A stretch of DNA of 30,405 nt from CAMBDR01 sp046597185. GTDB lineage: Bacteria > Pseudomonadota > Gammaproteobacteria > Burkholderiales > Burkholderiaceae_D. Where the stretch lies: contig JBKJLF010000239.1 in assembly GCA_046597185.1 (NCBI GenBank), positions 1 through 30,405 on the forward strand, written 5' to 3'. Below the pieces are notes generated by a model. It searched no databases. It was not told where the DNA came from and was given only the letters and a program-made list of their open reading frames with translations. Made by a program: the position numbers and the translations under genes. Positions 23,289 to 30,405 of this stretch are shown here, piece after piece; position 1 is the stretch's first letter; each line of letters starts with the position of its first letter.

Positions 23289-24836
23289 TTACACCTCCGC
23301 TTCGTTTTGGGCGGCTAATTGGCCCAGTGTCTGAACGTGGAAAATTGCGGTAGCCAGCGATTTTTGCAAATCGTCGAGCGGCACATTGGGGAATAATTCG
23401 ACCAGACTTTCGAGCGCCCCTTGATAGTCTTTTGCCTGCGTGATGGCAGCGATAACCGGGGTGATCATACGCTGCATCAGGGCTTGAATCGGGCCGTCTG
23501 ATAGGTCTGCAATCAGCGAATCGATTGCCATTTGATCGTTAGGTGTTTGCGGGTCGGAAAAATCCGCCACGTTGGGCAATAACTGTGGCTCTTGGCGTGG
23601 ATTCGGTGCTGTCGAAACCACGGTGTAATCACCCCCAAAATCTTGTTTAATCGATTCCATTGTTGGGCGGTAACCCATATCAAATAAAATCCTTTTTGTC
23701 TGCGCTAATTTTAGGGTATCGGTAGGCTCATCGATCATCCGGGCAACAGTGGGGACAGGTGCGCCGGGCATGTTGTAGGCAACAATCCACGACGCCAACT
23801 GGCGCCGTAGCGTGTCCGTTAAATCGTCCGCGTCGGCTTTGACCAATTCAAGGCGAACTTCGTTATTAACATTTATCGCTGTGGCTAATTGCCCGCCGCC
23901 GCCAGCGCCACCGGGTTGGCCTGTGATGATGCCCGCTATCTGGTCGTCCATGTAGCGACAGAGCCGCTCATACGTGTCTATACCGCTGCGTGCCGCTTCT
24001 AGCAGCGTAATATCCATGCCTGCTGGCACCATAATCGACGCTTCGCGTTGAAAAGCTCTTAGCGCCGCCTTTAACGTGTTTTTTTCTTGAGGTTGTGCAT
24101 TGGCTGGGTACTTTCCAATGGGAATTGGCGCGCCGAAGCGCTCTGCAAAACTCAACCAGAATTGTATGCCTTGGCGTTTAAAAAAAACAGGCCAGAATAG
24201 CCGGGTGCCTAGTCCCAAGCCCCACGGATTGTTATACAGGCCGTCGTGTCGATGGAACATGAATTTACGGTGCGGAATCGGCAGACCAATGACCCCGCTT
24301 GACGGCGTGATCAAACGAACACCACAGCGCGCAAATGTGACCTCGTCAGGCTCAGGGCGACGGCCAAATTTAAATAGCCATGGTTCGATGCTAGTGGCTT
24401 CATTTGCTACGATTTCGGCACCGTCTAATTGCCACATGATTTCGTGCGCGGAAATGCCGCGAATATTTGCGCCTAGCATTTCGCCCGACAAACGATCAAA
24501 TGACATCGCGGTTAATTGCGCGGCCACCATGTCGGCGGCTTTTTTTGCGGCGCGTGATGTGTCGCCCTCCGGTGGCGACGCCTTCCAGTTCCGCGCTTTT
24601 AGCGCCAACACCCGCTTTTGATGACACTCAAATACTTTGGGGTCGCGCAGCAGCTCGTCGTAAATTTTTAGCCCTTCAGGGCTGCCGCCACCACGCGTGA
24701 GAAGGGTGTCGTCTTTCGGCAGTAAACAATCGTAATTGCCCAGTAAAATTTGCTGACCGATGATGGCAACCTCGTCGAAAACGGGGGTTTTTATGCCGTC
24801 ACCCGCTGGCATCGTTTGGTTAAATTGATCGGTCAT
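23289..24836 (-). CDS. DUF935 phage portal protein (Mu gp29-like)
   Basis: 515 residues. Matching features: LRDPKVFECHQKRVLALKARNW, IRGISAHEIMWQLDG, FMFHRHDGLYNNPWGLGLGTRLFWPVFFKRQG, FAERFGAPIPIGKY, and YMDDQIAGIITGQ. The portal ring joins head and tail and is the DNA entry channel. It starts with an ATGA overlap on the terminase stop and has a Gly-rich loop (GGAGGGG) near residue 320. Confidence 0.93.
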   Translation of the reverse strand: MTDQFNQTMPAGDGIKTPVFDEVAIIGQQILLGNYDCLLPKDDTLLTRGGGSPEGLKIYDELLRDPKVFECHQKRVLALKARNWKASPPEGDTSRAAKKAADMVAAQLTAMSFDRLSGEMLGANIRGISAHEIMWQLDGAEIVANEATSIEPWLFKFGRRPEPDEVTFARCGVRLITPSSGVIGLPIPHRKFMFHRHDGLYNNPWGLGLGTRLFWPVFFKRQGIQFWLSFAERFGAPIPIGKYPANAQPQEKNTLKAALRAFQREASIMVPAGMDITLLEAARSGIDTYERLCRYMDDQIAGIITGQPGGAGGGGQLATAINVNNEVRLELVKADADDLTDTLRRQLASWIVAYNMPGAPVPTVARMIDEPTDTLKLAQTKRILFDMGYRPTMESIKQDFGGDYTVVSTAPNPRQEPQLLPNVADFSDPQTPNDQMAIDSLIADLSDGPIQALMQRMITPVIAAITQAKDYQGALESLVELFPNVPLDDLQKSLATAIFHVQTLGQLAAQNEAEV

Positions 24837-26341
24837 CTTGGCCCCATATAGTCGTGAAATTGTGCGCCGATCTCGGCTTCATTGATCGATTCAAATTCGA
24901 TCACAGCGCCCGGATTTCGGCTGGCGTAGTTAGCCAACATCCCCGAAATGGCGGCGTCTCCGTGCCGTTTTTGATTGTCTCGCCCGGTTGTGTGCGCGTC
25001 GTCGGGCACCTTTGGCACGCCATTTTCGACGGTGACGAGTAGGTAGTCGCCCAACACGTCGGCGTCGCGTGGCATTAGATATTCGCCGCTGACCATGGCG
25101 TCCTTAAATTTGGGCATATTTTCGCGATAGAACGTTTGCGTCAGCATGACTTCGGCGATTAGCGCTGCGCCATAGCGTTGCATCGCCACTTCGGCCAAAT
25201 ATTGTCCGTTCCCACGCGCATCATGCGCGCCACCAGAGAACCGTGGCAAGCCATCGACCACGTAGTTTAGGATTTGTTCTTGCTGGCGAAATGGCACATT
25301 CGCCATTTCAATAATGAGGTTGGCGACATGGTGCAGGTTTTGAGTTTCCGATAAATTGGTCATCACGGACAAATCGCCATCACGGGCAAAATCCCAGCCA
25401 TAATAGTGGCGGCTGTCCTTGGGCAAATGCCTCAAAATAGGTGCAATATGGAACGTCAGCCACACGGAAATAAACGCCTCGCGAAACGCGGCTGGCTGTT
25501 GCTCAAAACCGGGGTCACAGCGCAGCCTGACGATGGCGTTTGGGCTGTCGAACATACACGAATCAATGAGAGCATAACTCCAATAAACACCTGCCGATTT
25601 TGACGGCACTACATCCAATTCTTGCGCATCCCGCCCTTTGTAGATTCGTCGAATTTGGGCGCACCATTCCTGTTCCGCTTCGGGTGACCAATCTTTGCCT
25701 GCCTTGAGAAATACGCGCTTACATAACCCTTCGGCTACGGCCTCGTCAAATGTGATGCGGTGCAAACTGTAGTCAGGGTATTTGCCCGCACGAATTGATT
25801 TTACTAGGCTATTGAACGGGTTCGTTTCGCCATTGTGGGACGAAATGATTGAAACCGAGTCGCCCCAAATAGTCAGAGCTAATGCGGCTTCAATGAGTGC
25901 TTCCAGGTCAGGATGAAATGCCGCTTCGTCAACGATGACCCGACCCTGTTTACCGCGTAAATTTGCGGGGTTTGACGACAGCGCCACGACGCGTTTGCCT
26001 GAATCAAATGTAATTTGGTACGCGCCAATCTTTAATGTGTCGCCATTAGCGAGATGTTCAACATGGTCAAATTCGGCGATGGCTGACGCTGCCAAATTGT
26101 AGTGACTGGCCCAATGGGCCACATCGTGAATGTACTCCTTTGCCATGTCATGGGTGTAGCCAATATACCACGCGTCCCGCCCGCCATCGGCGGGCGATGC
26201 CTCTAATGCAGAACGGGCAGCATCTGCCCACGTAATGCCGATCCGGCGCGATTTTTCGGCGATCTGTACCGGGGCGTTGTCGGTGATCCACCGTTTTTGA
26301 TACAACAGCAGTACCGACAACTGGGCAGCGGGCGCTGTCAT
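24833..26341 (-). CDS. Large terminase subunit (Mu gp28-like)
   Basis: 502 residues. The ATPase has a Walker A-like EKSRRIGIT (residues 29-37) and Walker B RVIVDEAAFH (134-143). A C-terminal RNase-H-type nuclease is indicated by YYGWDFARDGDLSV with its acidic residues and by GRDNQKRHGDAAIS near the end. It packages headful DNA from integrated prophage copies. It is ATGA-coupled to the small subunit gene upstream and the portal downstream, and appears intact. Confidence 0.93.
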   Translation of the reverse strand: MTAPAAQLSVLLLYQKRWITDNAPVQIAEKSRRIGITWADAARSALEASPADGGRDAWYIGYTHDMAKEYIHDVAHWASHYNLAASAIAEFDHVEHLANGDTLKIGAYQITFDSGKRVVALSSNPANLRGKQGRVIVDEAAFHPDLEALIEAALALTIWGDSVSIISSHNGETNPFNSLVKSIRAGKYPDYSLHRITFDEAVAEGLCKRVFLKAGKDWSPEAEQEWCAQIRRIYKGRDAQELDVVPSKSAGVYWSYALIDSCMFDSPNAIVRLRCDPGFEQQPAAFREAFISVWLTFHIAPILRHLPKDSRHYYGWDFARDGDLSVMTNLSETQNLHHVANLIIEMANVPFRQQEQILNYVVDGLPRFSGGAHDARGNGQYLAEVAMQRYGAALIAEVMLTQTFYRENMPKFKDAMVSGEYLMPRDADVLGDYLLVTVENGVPKVPDDAHTTGRDNQKRHGDAAISGMLANYASRNPGAVIEFESINEAEIGAQFHDYMGPR

Positions 26342-26856
26342 TTGGCGATTTCCAAAATAGACCGCTTGATCTCGCTGATTTGGTCGGCTGAAAGGCCGCC
26401 CTTTTTTGCCACTGCCGCTACCGCCGTGGCGGCAGCTTGCGCCTTGGTTTTGACTTTTTGCCGAAATTCTTTGACTGCATTTCCTGCAAAAGCCGTGTCG
26501 GTCGCGATTTTTGCGAGTTTGTCTAGGCTAATTTGATCGGTTGAATCCAGTGTCATTAATTGCGAAAACGCTTTTTCTTGGATGACGCGTATTAATGCAT
26601 CGCTCAGTGCATTTTCATCGTCTGGGCAAGCGTTGGTGATTGCAACTGCCTGCTCGGTTGCCAATTTGATTGCAGCGAGATTTTTTTCAAATTGGCTACC
26701 ATAGCGGGCTAGTCCGCTGCGGCTGACTTCAATGCCGCGTTTTTTACATTCGGAAACCAGCAACGAATAGTCCGAAAAATTGGCTTCGATCAGGGCGTTA
26801 TCGAGCCATTCTTTTACCGCCTTGGGTAATTTTGTAATTGCAGATTTTTGGGGCAT
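26338..26856 (-). CDS. DUF3486 protein, small terminase subunit-like (Mu gp27)
   Basis: 172 residues. The N-terminal IT-KLPKAVKEWLDNALIE, then FSDYSLLVSECKKRGIEVSRSGLARYG forms the helix-turn-helix DNA-recognition part typical of DUF3486, followed by a helical oligomerisation region. A Lys/Ala-rich tail (KTKAQAAATAVAAVAKKGG) precedes the last helix. It overlaps the large terminase start by four bases. Confidence 0.9.
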   Translation of the reverse strand: MPQKSAITKLPKAVKEWLDNALIEANFSDYSLLVSECKKRGIEVSRSGLARYGSQFEKNLAAIKLATEQAVAITNACPDDENALSDALIRVIQEKAFSQLMTLDSTDQISLDKLAKIATDTAFAGNAVKEFRQKVKTKAQAAATAVAAVAKKGGLSADQISEIKRSILEIAK

Positions 26857-26862
26857 TTTGCG

Positions 26863-27168
26863 CTACCAATATTTCTGCGGGCGCGCAATTCCGGGTTCGC
26901 AGGAAACCGTGTATTCGACCAGATCGATTCCGATGCGGGTTAATTTTGCGTGCCATGATAGGGTGTCTACCCCGGTCAATTCAATCAATTCGCGAGTTTT
27001 CAAATAGTCCAGATCGAGCCGTAGCTCACGCTGCGTGGTCGGTAGGGATTGCGTGATCGCGCTCATCAGCAACGATTCTGCTGCACCAATAGGGCGGGCG
27101 ACACCCAGTGTTTGCAGAATCAGCCAGCGGCGCGTTTCTCGGGTGCTTTTTTCTAGATCGATGCTCAT
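26863..27168 (-). CDS. Mu gp26-like winged-helix protein
   Basis: 101 residues. TRRWLILQTLGVARPIGAAESLLMSAI followed by RELRLDLDYLKTRELIELTG and a beta-wing (WHAKLTRIGIDLVEYTV) gives a winged-helix pattern seen in the conserved Mu-like gp26 position, between gp25 and gp27. The exact role is unknown. It starts within the stop of the DUF2730 gene (ATGA). Confidence 0.8.
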   Translation of the reverse strand: MSIDLEKSTRETRRWLILQTLGVARPIGAAESLLMSAITQSLPTTQRELRLDLDYLKTRELIELTGVDTLSWHAKLTRIGIDLVEYTVSCEPGIARPQKYW

Positions 27169-27518
27169 TGATTTTTCCTTTTGATATAAGTCATTAAATG
27201 GTTCGCTAACCCATCAATTTTTGCTTGCATCACAGCTTCGTTTCGGATGGCATCGTCCCTCTTCCAGTAGGTTCGGAGCAAGTCCAATTGAATGATATGG
27301 GTATCGTTTCGGATTTGATGAATTTCCGCTTCGATGTCCTTGAAACGCGTTTCCGCCTTGGTATTTTCATTTTGACGTGCCTTTTCTAGCACCTCGAACC
27401 GCAGCGTCAGTGAGGCGTTAAATTGCCGGATGATGATCGTTATCAACGCCCAGAAACCACCTAATAACGCGAGCGAAATTGCAATCAAATTCGTTAGTGT
27501 TAGGGAAAAGGCGATCAT
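27165..27518 (-). CDS. DUF2730 protein (Mu gp25-like)
   Basis: 117 residues: one N-terminal membrane helix (LTLTNLIAISLALLGGFWALI) and then a long charged coiled coil (FEVLEKARQNENTKAETRFKDIEAEIHQIRND). This is the DUF2730 pattern found between lysis and terminase genes of Mu-like phages. Function unproven. Spaced one base from the Rz-like stop. Confidence 0.85.
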   Translation of the reverse strand: MIAFSLTLTNLIAISLALLGGFWALITIIIRQFNASLTLRFEVLEKARQNENTKAETRFKDIEAEIHQIRNDTHIIQLDLLRTYWKRDDAIRNEAVMQAKIDGLANHLMTYIKRKNQ

Positions 27519-27519
27519 T

Positions 27520-28122
27520 CTACTGCCCCTTTAAAAACTCAAAATAATTTAGTACTGCCGTCAACTGTGCGTCTAGTTTTGCGGTATAGGCTGCGTACTC
27601 AATGTGGTGGTTGAGGATAGATTCGGCGCTCGTGCCGCTGGGGCTAAACGGGTCGGCTTGACAGGCCGGATCATCAGTGCCGGGGGTAGTGGTTGCGGCT
27701 TCGGGCAGGGCACCACTACCGTCAATGGCTCGGTTGTAGTCGCACAGCCAGCCATTTGTAACGATCCAATCAGGCAGGCTAGCCAAATTAGCAGTCGGTG
27801 TTGCGCGGTATTGTGTCGATTCAGCATGGCTTCGTCCTTTTAGTATTTTGGTTAATGCGTCGATTTTTTCGCCCGCCATGATCAACCCAGTTTCTTGCAC
27901 CCTTAATGTTTGGGCTTGCGCGTCGAGTTTGATTTGGGCGGCGTCTTTGGCCGCCTGCGCCGCCTTATCCATGGCGGCTTTGTCTTTTACGATCTGGGCC
28001 TGATATTGCAGTGTGGCGCGGTTGTAGCCGTTTTTATCGACCTCCCAGAGGCCCCATAATATGGCTGCAAATAGCGCCAGCCCCAAGCACCGCCTAAGCG
28101 TCAAAGGGTTCAAAAGCATCAT
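27520..28122 (-). CDS. Rz-like inner-membrane spanin (i-spanin)
   Basis: 200 residues from ATG 28122, which overlaps the transglycosylase stop (ATGA). A longer frame to 28263 would run through that gene and is rejected. One N-terminal membrane helix (CLGLALFAAILWGLWEV), then a periplasmic coiled coil rich in Lys/Ala/Gln (AQIVKDKAAMDKAAQAAKDAAQ) as in Rz. A Thr/Pro/Asp-rich part and a final helix (ILNHHIEYAAYTAKLDAQLTAVLNYFEFL) follow. A lipoprotein Rz1-like frame is nested inside. Role: fusing inner and outer membranes in the last step of lysis. Confidence 0.8.
   Translation of the reverse strand: MMLLNPLTLRRCLGLALFAAILWGLWEVDKNGYNRATLQYQAQIVKDKAAMDKAAQAAKDAAQIKLDAQAQTLRVQETGLIMAGEKIDALTKILKGRSHAESTQYRATPTANLASLPDWIVTNGWLCDYNRAIDGSGALPEAATTTPGTDDPACQADPFSPSGTSAESILNHHIEYAAYTAKLDAQLTAVLNYFEFLKGQ
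27573..27827 (-). CDS. Nested Rz1-like outer-membrane lipoprotein (o-spanin)
   Basis: 84 residues in another frame inside the Rz-like gene, ATG 27827 with AAGGA eight bases upstream. The lipoprotein signal LLIWLACLIGSLQMAGC ends in a lipobox (MAGC, Cys28). The mature part is short and proline-rich (PCPKPQPLPPALMIRPVKP), the hallmark of Rz1. Full nesting within Rz is the lambda-like arrangement. Confidence 0.8.
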   Translation of the reverse strand: MLNRHNTAQHRLLIWLACLIGSLQMAGCATTTEPLTVVVPCPKPQPLPPALMIRPVKPTRLAPAARAPNLSSTTTLSTQPIPQN

Positions 28123-28739
28123 GGGGTCACCCCGCAAACCGCGCGGCCAAAGGTAAGATATTTCTTTTGATGCCCATAAATGATTTTTTTGGGGTAGCTG
28201 CGGCTGTAGGCCCAGTTTTTTGGCGATTGGCGGGTCGGTATTAATTCTGTTTCGCCAAACCAACGCCCCGGCGTTTTACTGTTGCTCTGCGCGTGTTTGA
28301 CGTAGCCTAGGCCGCCATTGTAGGCCACCAGCGCCGCGCCAATACGCTCGCATTCGTTATTGCCCTGCACATGCCGTTGCAGCCAGTTATCGTAGCAGAT
28401 CATCGCATTAATCGACCAAACGACACTGTAGGGGTCAGGTGGGCCGATTTGGGGGCAAATTTTTGAAACGGTGCTAGATGTGCCATCCATCATTTGGGCG
28501 AATCCGCGCCCTTTGTCAAAGGCGGTCACCAGCGGGTCACACGAACTTTCTTGCCGCCCCTGGGCTAAATACAGCGGCACGGTTGGGTTTAGGCCATTGG
28601 CATTAATCGCCAATCGGGTCACTAATCTAGCGTATTTGGCGCAGTTGTCTGCGGCGTGGGCATGGGCCGGGGCCAGCATCAATAGGATGCAGGCCATCAG
28701 CCACGCCATGCGGATTAGTTGCATGGCGTGGCCAATCAT
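28119..28739 (-). CDS. Phage lytic transglycosylase (SLT/goose-lysozyme-like endolysin)
   Basis: 206 residues. An N-terminal hydrophobic signal (LIRMAWLMACILLMLAPAHAHA) exports it. The SLT fold shows the catalytic Glu64 in AQGRQESSCDP, then GRGFAQMMDG and AYNGGLGYV. It cuts peptidoglycan during lysis. The sequence ends near PKKIIYGHQKKY. It is coupled by four-base overlaps to the holin-like gene upstream and the spanin downstream, forming a lysis cassette. Confidence 0.88.
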   Translation of the reverse strand: MIGHAMQLIRMAWLMACILLMLAPAHAHAADNCAKYARLVTRLAINANGLNPTVPLYLAQGRQESSCDPLVTAFDKGRGFAQMMDGTSSTVSKICPQIGPPDPYSVVWSINAMICYDNWLQRHVQGNNECERIGAALVAYNGGLGYVKHAQSNSKTPGRWFGETELIPTRQSPKNWAYSRSYPKKIIYGHQKKYLTFGRAVCGVTP

Positions 28740-29032
28740 TGTGACACCAGGGCAAACGCGATGAGGCCGAGTCCAAAAAAGATTGCGTGGGCTATTTTTT
28801 CGATGCCCAACGCAATTGGATCAACCGCGTTTTCGTGGTCTAACCGCCCCAGTTTGTCCCGACCAGCCCAATAGATGACGAATAATGCGCCACACAAAAC
28901 GCCGTACTTCCAAGTTAACGCGGCAACGTGTGGTGCCAGTTCGAATGCATGGAAGATGAACGAAATCATGATCAACACAATGGCCAGTGCGGCCCATGCT
29001 GCCATGCGCAATTTGTTTGACTCAAGTGGCAT
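28736..29032 (-). CDS. Small membrane protein, putative holin
   Basis: 98 residues from ATG 29032 (GGGGGG three bases before; an earlier ATG at 29074 lacks any ribosome site). Three hydrophobic helices: AAWAALAIVLIMISFIF, YGVLCGALFVIYWAG, and IAHAIFFGLGLIAFALV, with a charged stretch (RDKLGRLDHEN) between the last two. Position directly upstream of a transglycosylase and size support holin, but no family signature is recognised. Confidence 0.65.
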   Translation of the reverse strand: MPLESNKLRMAAWAALAIVLIMISFIFHAFELAPHVAALTWKYGVLCGALFVIYWAGRDKLGRLDHENAVDPIALGIEKIAHAIFFGLGLIAFALVSQ

Positions 29033-29140
29033 AAGGCCCCCCATCAGCAAGCCTGTGATGCGCTGGGTGCGCATCAATTGCAGGTCACTATGGGGGAATG
29101 GTACGCGTGCGCGTGGGGTGGCGTAATTAAAGGGTTTTAG

Positions 29141-29959
29141 TTATTTGCGGGGGCCATGGTCAACCATTTTTACGCCATAATCCGACAGGTTGCCAGCGTC
29201 TAGGGGCGCACGGCTATTTTTTGGCGGCAGCGCTTTTGGTGCACTTTCGAGGAATTTTGCAATCGAAAACTGGCGGTGTTCGCGCTGGGCCAAGATGTGA
29301 TACGAACACGCTAGCATGGCAACCGTTTCCGGGCGGGTATTGAAATGGGCCGCAGCGTTGAGTAGCAAATTAGCGGTATGCGTGACGCGGCGATCAGTAA
29401 TTTCCATCGCCACGCCCGCTTCCGCAATAGCCAAATCATACGCATTTTTGCACTTATCGGCTTCATCATAAGTGGTTAGCGGTGCCGCTAACGCTGGTTG
29501 CCGGGCGGGTATCACGACGGATACCGTTTCGCCATATTGATTAAAACTCGCCAGATTGGGTATGTTTGGCCCATTGAGCGGGATTGCGCGCTGCGCTTCA
29601 TAGAGGAAATCAATAGCTTGGATATTGATACCGTTTCGGCGCGCCGTTTGCGCGTGGTGTAGCGCTGCTGCCGCAATGTCTTTTTCTGGTGTCGAAAAGT
29701 ATCTTGCTGCCAGTACGACCGCATAATCCGCCCGCTGCACCCGCAGGTCGGTGACAGCTAATACAGTGCCCGCTTCGGCGACAGCAAGCTGGTAGCCTGC
29801 ACTCTCTTTTATCGCCGATGCTAGTTGTTCGTTTGTGAGTGCTGGTGCGGTTGATTTTGAAATAGCTGCGGCAACAACATATACAATTATTGCGATGATT
29901 ATCGTCACAATGGGCAGGAAACGCCAGCCGCTGAGCGGTTTGCTACAAATCGTTGCCAT
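29141..29959 (-). CDS. Membrane-anchored phage protein with an internal duplication
   Basis: 272 residues from ATG 29959; a longer frame to 30103 runs through a repeat tract belonging to the upstream gene. One helix (FLPIVTIIIAIIVYVVAAAI, about 14-33) is followed by two clearly similar copies (about residues 56-146 and 174-264). Pairs include YQLAVAEAG/YDLAIAEAG, VTDLRV/ITDRRV, IDFLYEAQRAIP/AKFLESAPKALP and FNQYGETV/LSDYGVKMV. It lies upstream of the holin-like gene. I do not recognise the family; a role in the envelope, such as superinfection exclusion or lysis control, is only a guess. Confidence 0.7.
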   Translation of the reverse strand: MATICSKPLSGWRFLPIVTIIIAIIVYVVAAAISKSTAPALTNEQLASAIKESAGYQLAVAEAGTVLAVTDLRVQRADYAVVLAARYFSTPEKDIAAAALHHAQTARRNGINIQAIDFLYEAQRAIPLNGPNIPNLASFNQYGETVSVVIPARQPALAAPLTTYDEADKCKNAYDLAIAEAGVAMEITDRRVTHTANLLLNAAAHFNTRPETVAMLACSYHILAQREHRQFSIAKFLESAPKALPPKNSRAPLDAGNLSDYGVKMVDHGPRK

Positions 29960-30350
29960 AGTTTTCGCTGTTTTCGCTGTTTTCGCTGTTTTCGCTGTGT
30001 TGAATAATAGCGACGGGCTTTGAGTGGACGAGCCTAAGGCCATTTGGATGGGAACGACGGGATTTTTCTGCCCGCAATGTAGCCAGTGTATTCGCGGATT
30101 CAACTATGATACGTTCGTAGTTTTCAATCTGCGCCTCCAGCGCCTCTGTTTCGGTAACGGCATTTTGCAAAACTATTGAAAATGGGCGGGTATAGACGAA
30201 CAGTATAATTAATCCGACCCCACAGGACAATATTTTGTAGCACGCACCGTTCGCACCCGCAGCCAATAGCCCCAATAGGCTGCAAAAAATTAGGCAGACC
30301 AGTAACCAGCGCCACTCATTTGGTCGCGGTTTATCCAGTAATTTGGGCAT
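29943..30350 (-). CDS. Small membrane protein with coiled coil and SEN-repeat tail
   Basis: 135 residues from ATG 30350. The frame is also open upstream to the window edge, so a longer protein is possible. Two helices (WRWLLVCLIFCSLLGLLAAGA and ILSCGVGLIILFVYT) are followed by a predicted coiled coil (TEALEAQIENYERIIVE...LATLRAEKSRR) and a C-terminal tail of four Ser-Glu-Asn units. The stop overlaps the next gene's ATG by 17 bases, indicating coupling. Function unknown. Confidence 0.6.
   Translation of the reverse strand: MPKLLDKPRPNEWRWLLVCLIFCSLLGLLAAGANGACYKILSCGVGLIILFVYTRPFSIVLQNAVTETEALEAQIENYERIIVESANTLATLRAEKSRRSHPNGLRLVHSKPVAIIQHSENSENSENSENYGNDL
29962..29997 (-). repeat. 9-bp tandem repeat, four copies
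   Basis: TTTTCGCTG is repeated four times on the plus strand. On the minus strand it encodes Ser-Glu-Asn units at the C-terminus of the small membrane protein and lies immediately upstream of the next gene's start, over its ribosome-site region. Copy-number change would keep the frame but alter spacing upstream of the next gene. Confidence 0.85.
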
Positions 30351-30405
30351 CGTCCAGCCACATGGGCCAATCGCGGGCCACGGGCTAGTTACCCATTTTT
30401 CGCCA

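Noticed and set aside
30351..30405. Possible end of another phage gene at the right edge
   Set aside because: Too short to decide among frames; one frame continues from the neighbouring ORF, another ends in a short MWLDDAQITG peptide.
1..30405. CRISPR arrays, tRNA, rRNA and complete insertion sequences
   Set aside because: No spaced direct repeats, cloverleaf-like sequences, rRNA-like blocks or transposase genes were seen. The tandem repeats present are short coding repeats.

Overview
The window looks like a chromosomal segment of a Gram-negative bacterium, probably a proteobacterium. The signs are periplasmic M16 peptidases with signal peptides, an OmpA-type peptidoglycan-binding domain, and a Mu-like prophage with a nested Rz/Rz1 spanin pair. 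The VioB-type proteins recall violacein producers, but I cannot assign a genus. No rRNA, tRNA or CRISPR array was seen.

Positions 1-7968 hold a compact cluster that I think is the most interesting part. A four-gene minus-strand operon (6567 down to 1633) encodes a protein like the N-terminal half of VioB, a separate VioB-type ferritin-like protein (iminophenyl-pyruvate dimer synthase family), an ABM-VOC fusion protein and a ScyD/ScyE-like beta-propeller. It ends in a good intrinsic terminator. A second VioB-N-like paralogue enters from the left edge on the plus strand. Divergent from the operon is a TatD-type metal hydrolase resembling EboB, the conserved ebo-operon protein involved in trafficking or maturing metabolites such as scytonemin. 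The combination suggests an undescribed pathway acting on an aromatic-amino-acid-derived or other oxidised small molecule. The product is unknown.

Positions 8002-13751 (minus) carry two tandem, paralogous, secreted M16 zinc peptidases. A 393-base spacer follows, then a 1208-residue plus-strand protein (14145-17771) with a class-I glutamine-amidotransferase/ThuA-like N-terminal fold and long uncharacterised C-terminal regions.

Positions 17804-20900 are a scrap-yard of accessory DNA. It contains a LysR pseudogene, an orphan DUF1778 antitoxin, a RhuM-like fragment, an unusual seven-helix membrane protein with a C-terminal OmpA domain, and an orphan VbhA-like antitoxin coupled to a 33-codon ORF instead of a Fic toxin.

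Positions about 21055-30405 (all minus) are part of a Mu-like transposable prophage. Reading right to left in transcription order: two membrane-anchored proteins, a holin-like protein, a lytic transglycosylase, Rz/Rz1, DUF2730, a gp26-like protein, DUF3486 (small terminase), large terminase (gp28), DUF935 portal (gp29), head morphogenesis (gp30/F) and virion morphogenesis (gp31/G). Protease, capsid and tail genes are absent after G. A DUF1643 gene is cut off after about 38 codons and fused to small phage ORFs, so the prophage appears to carry a large internal deletion.
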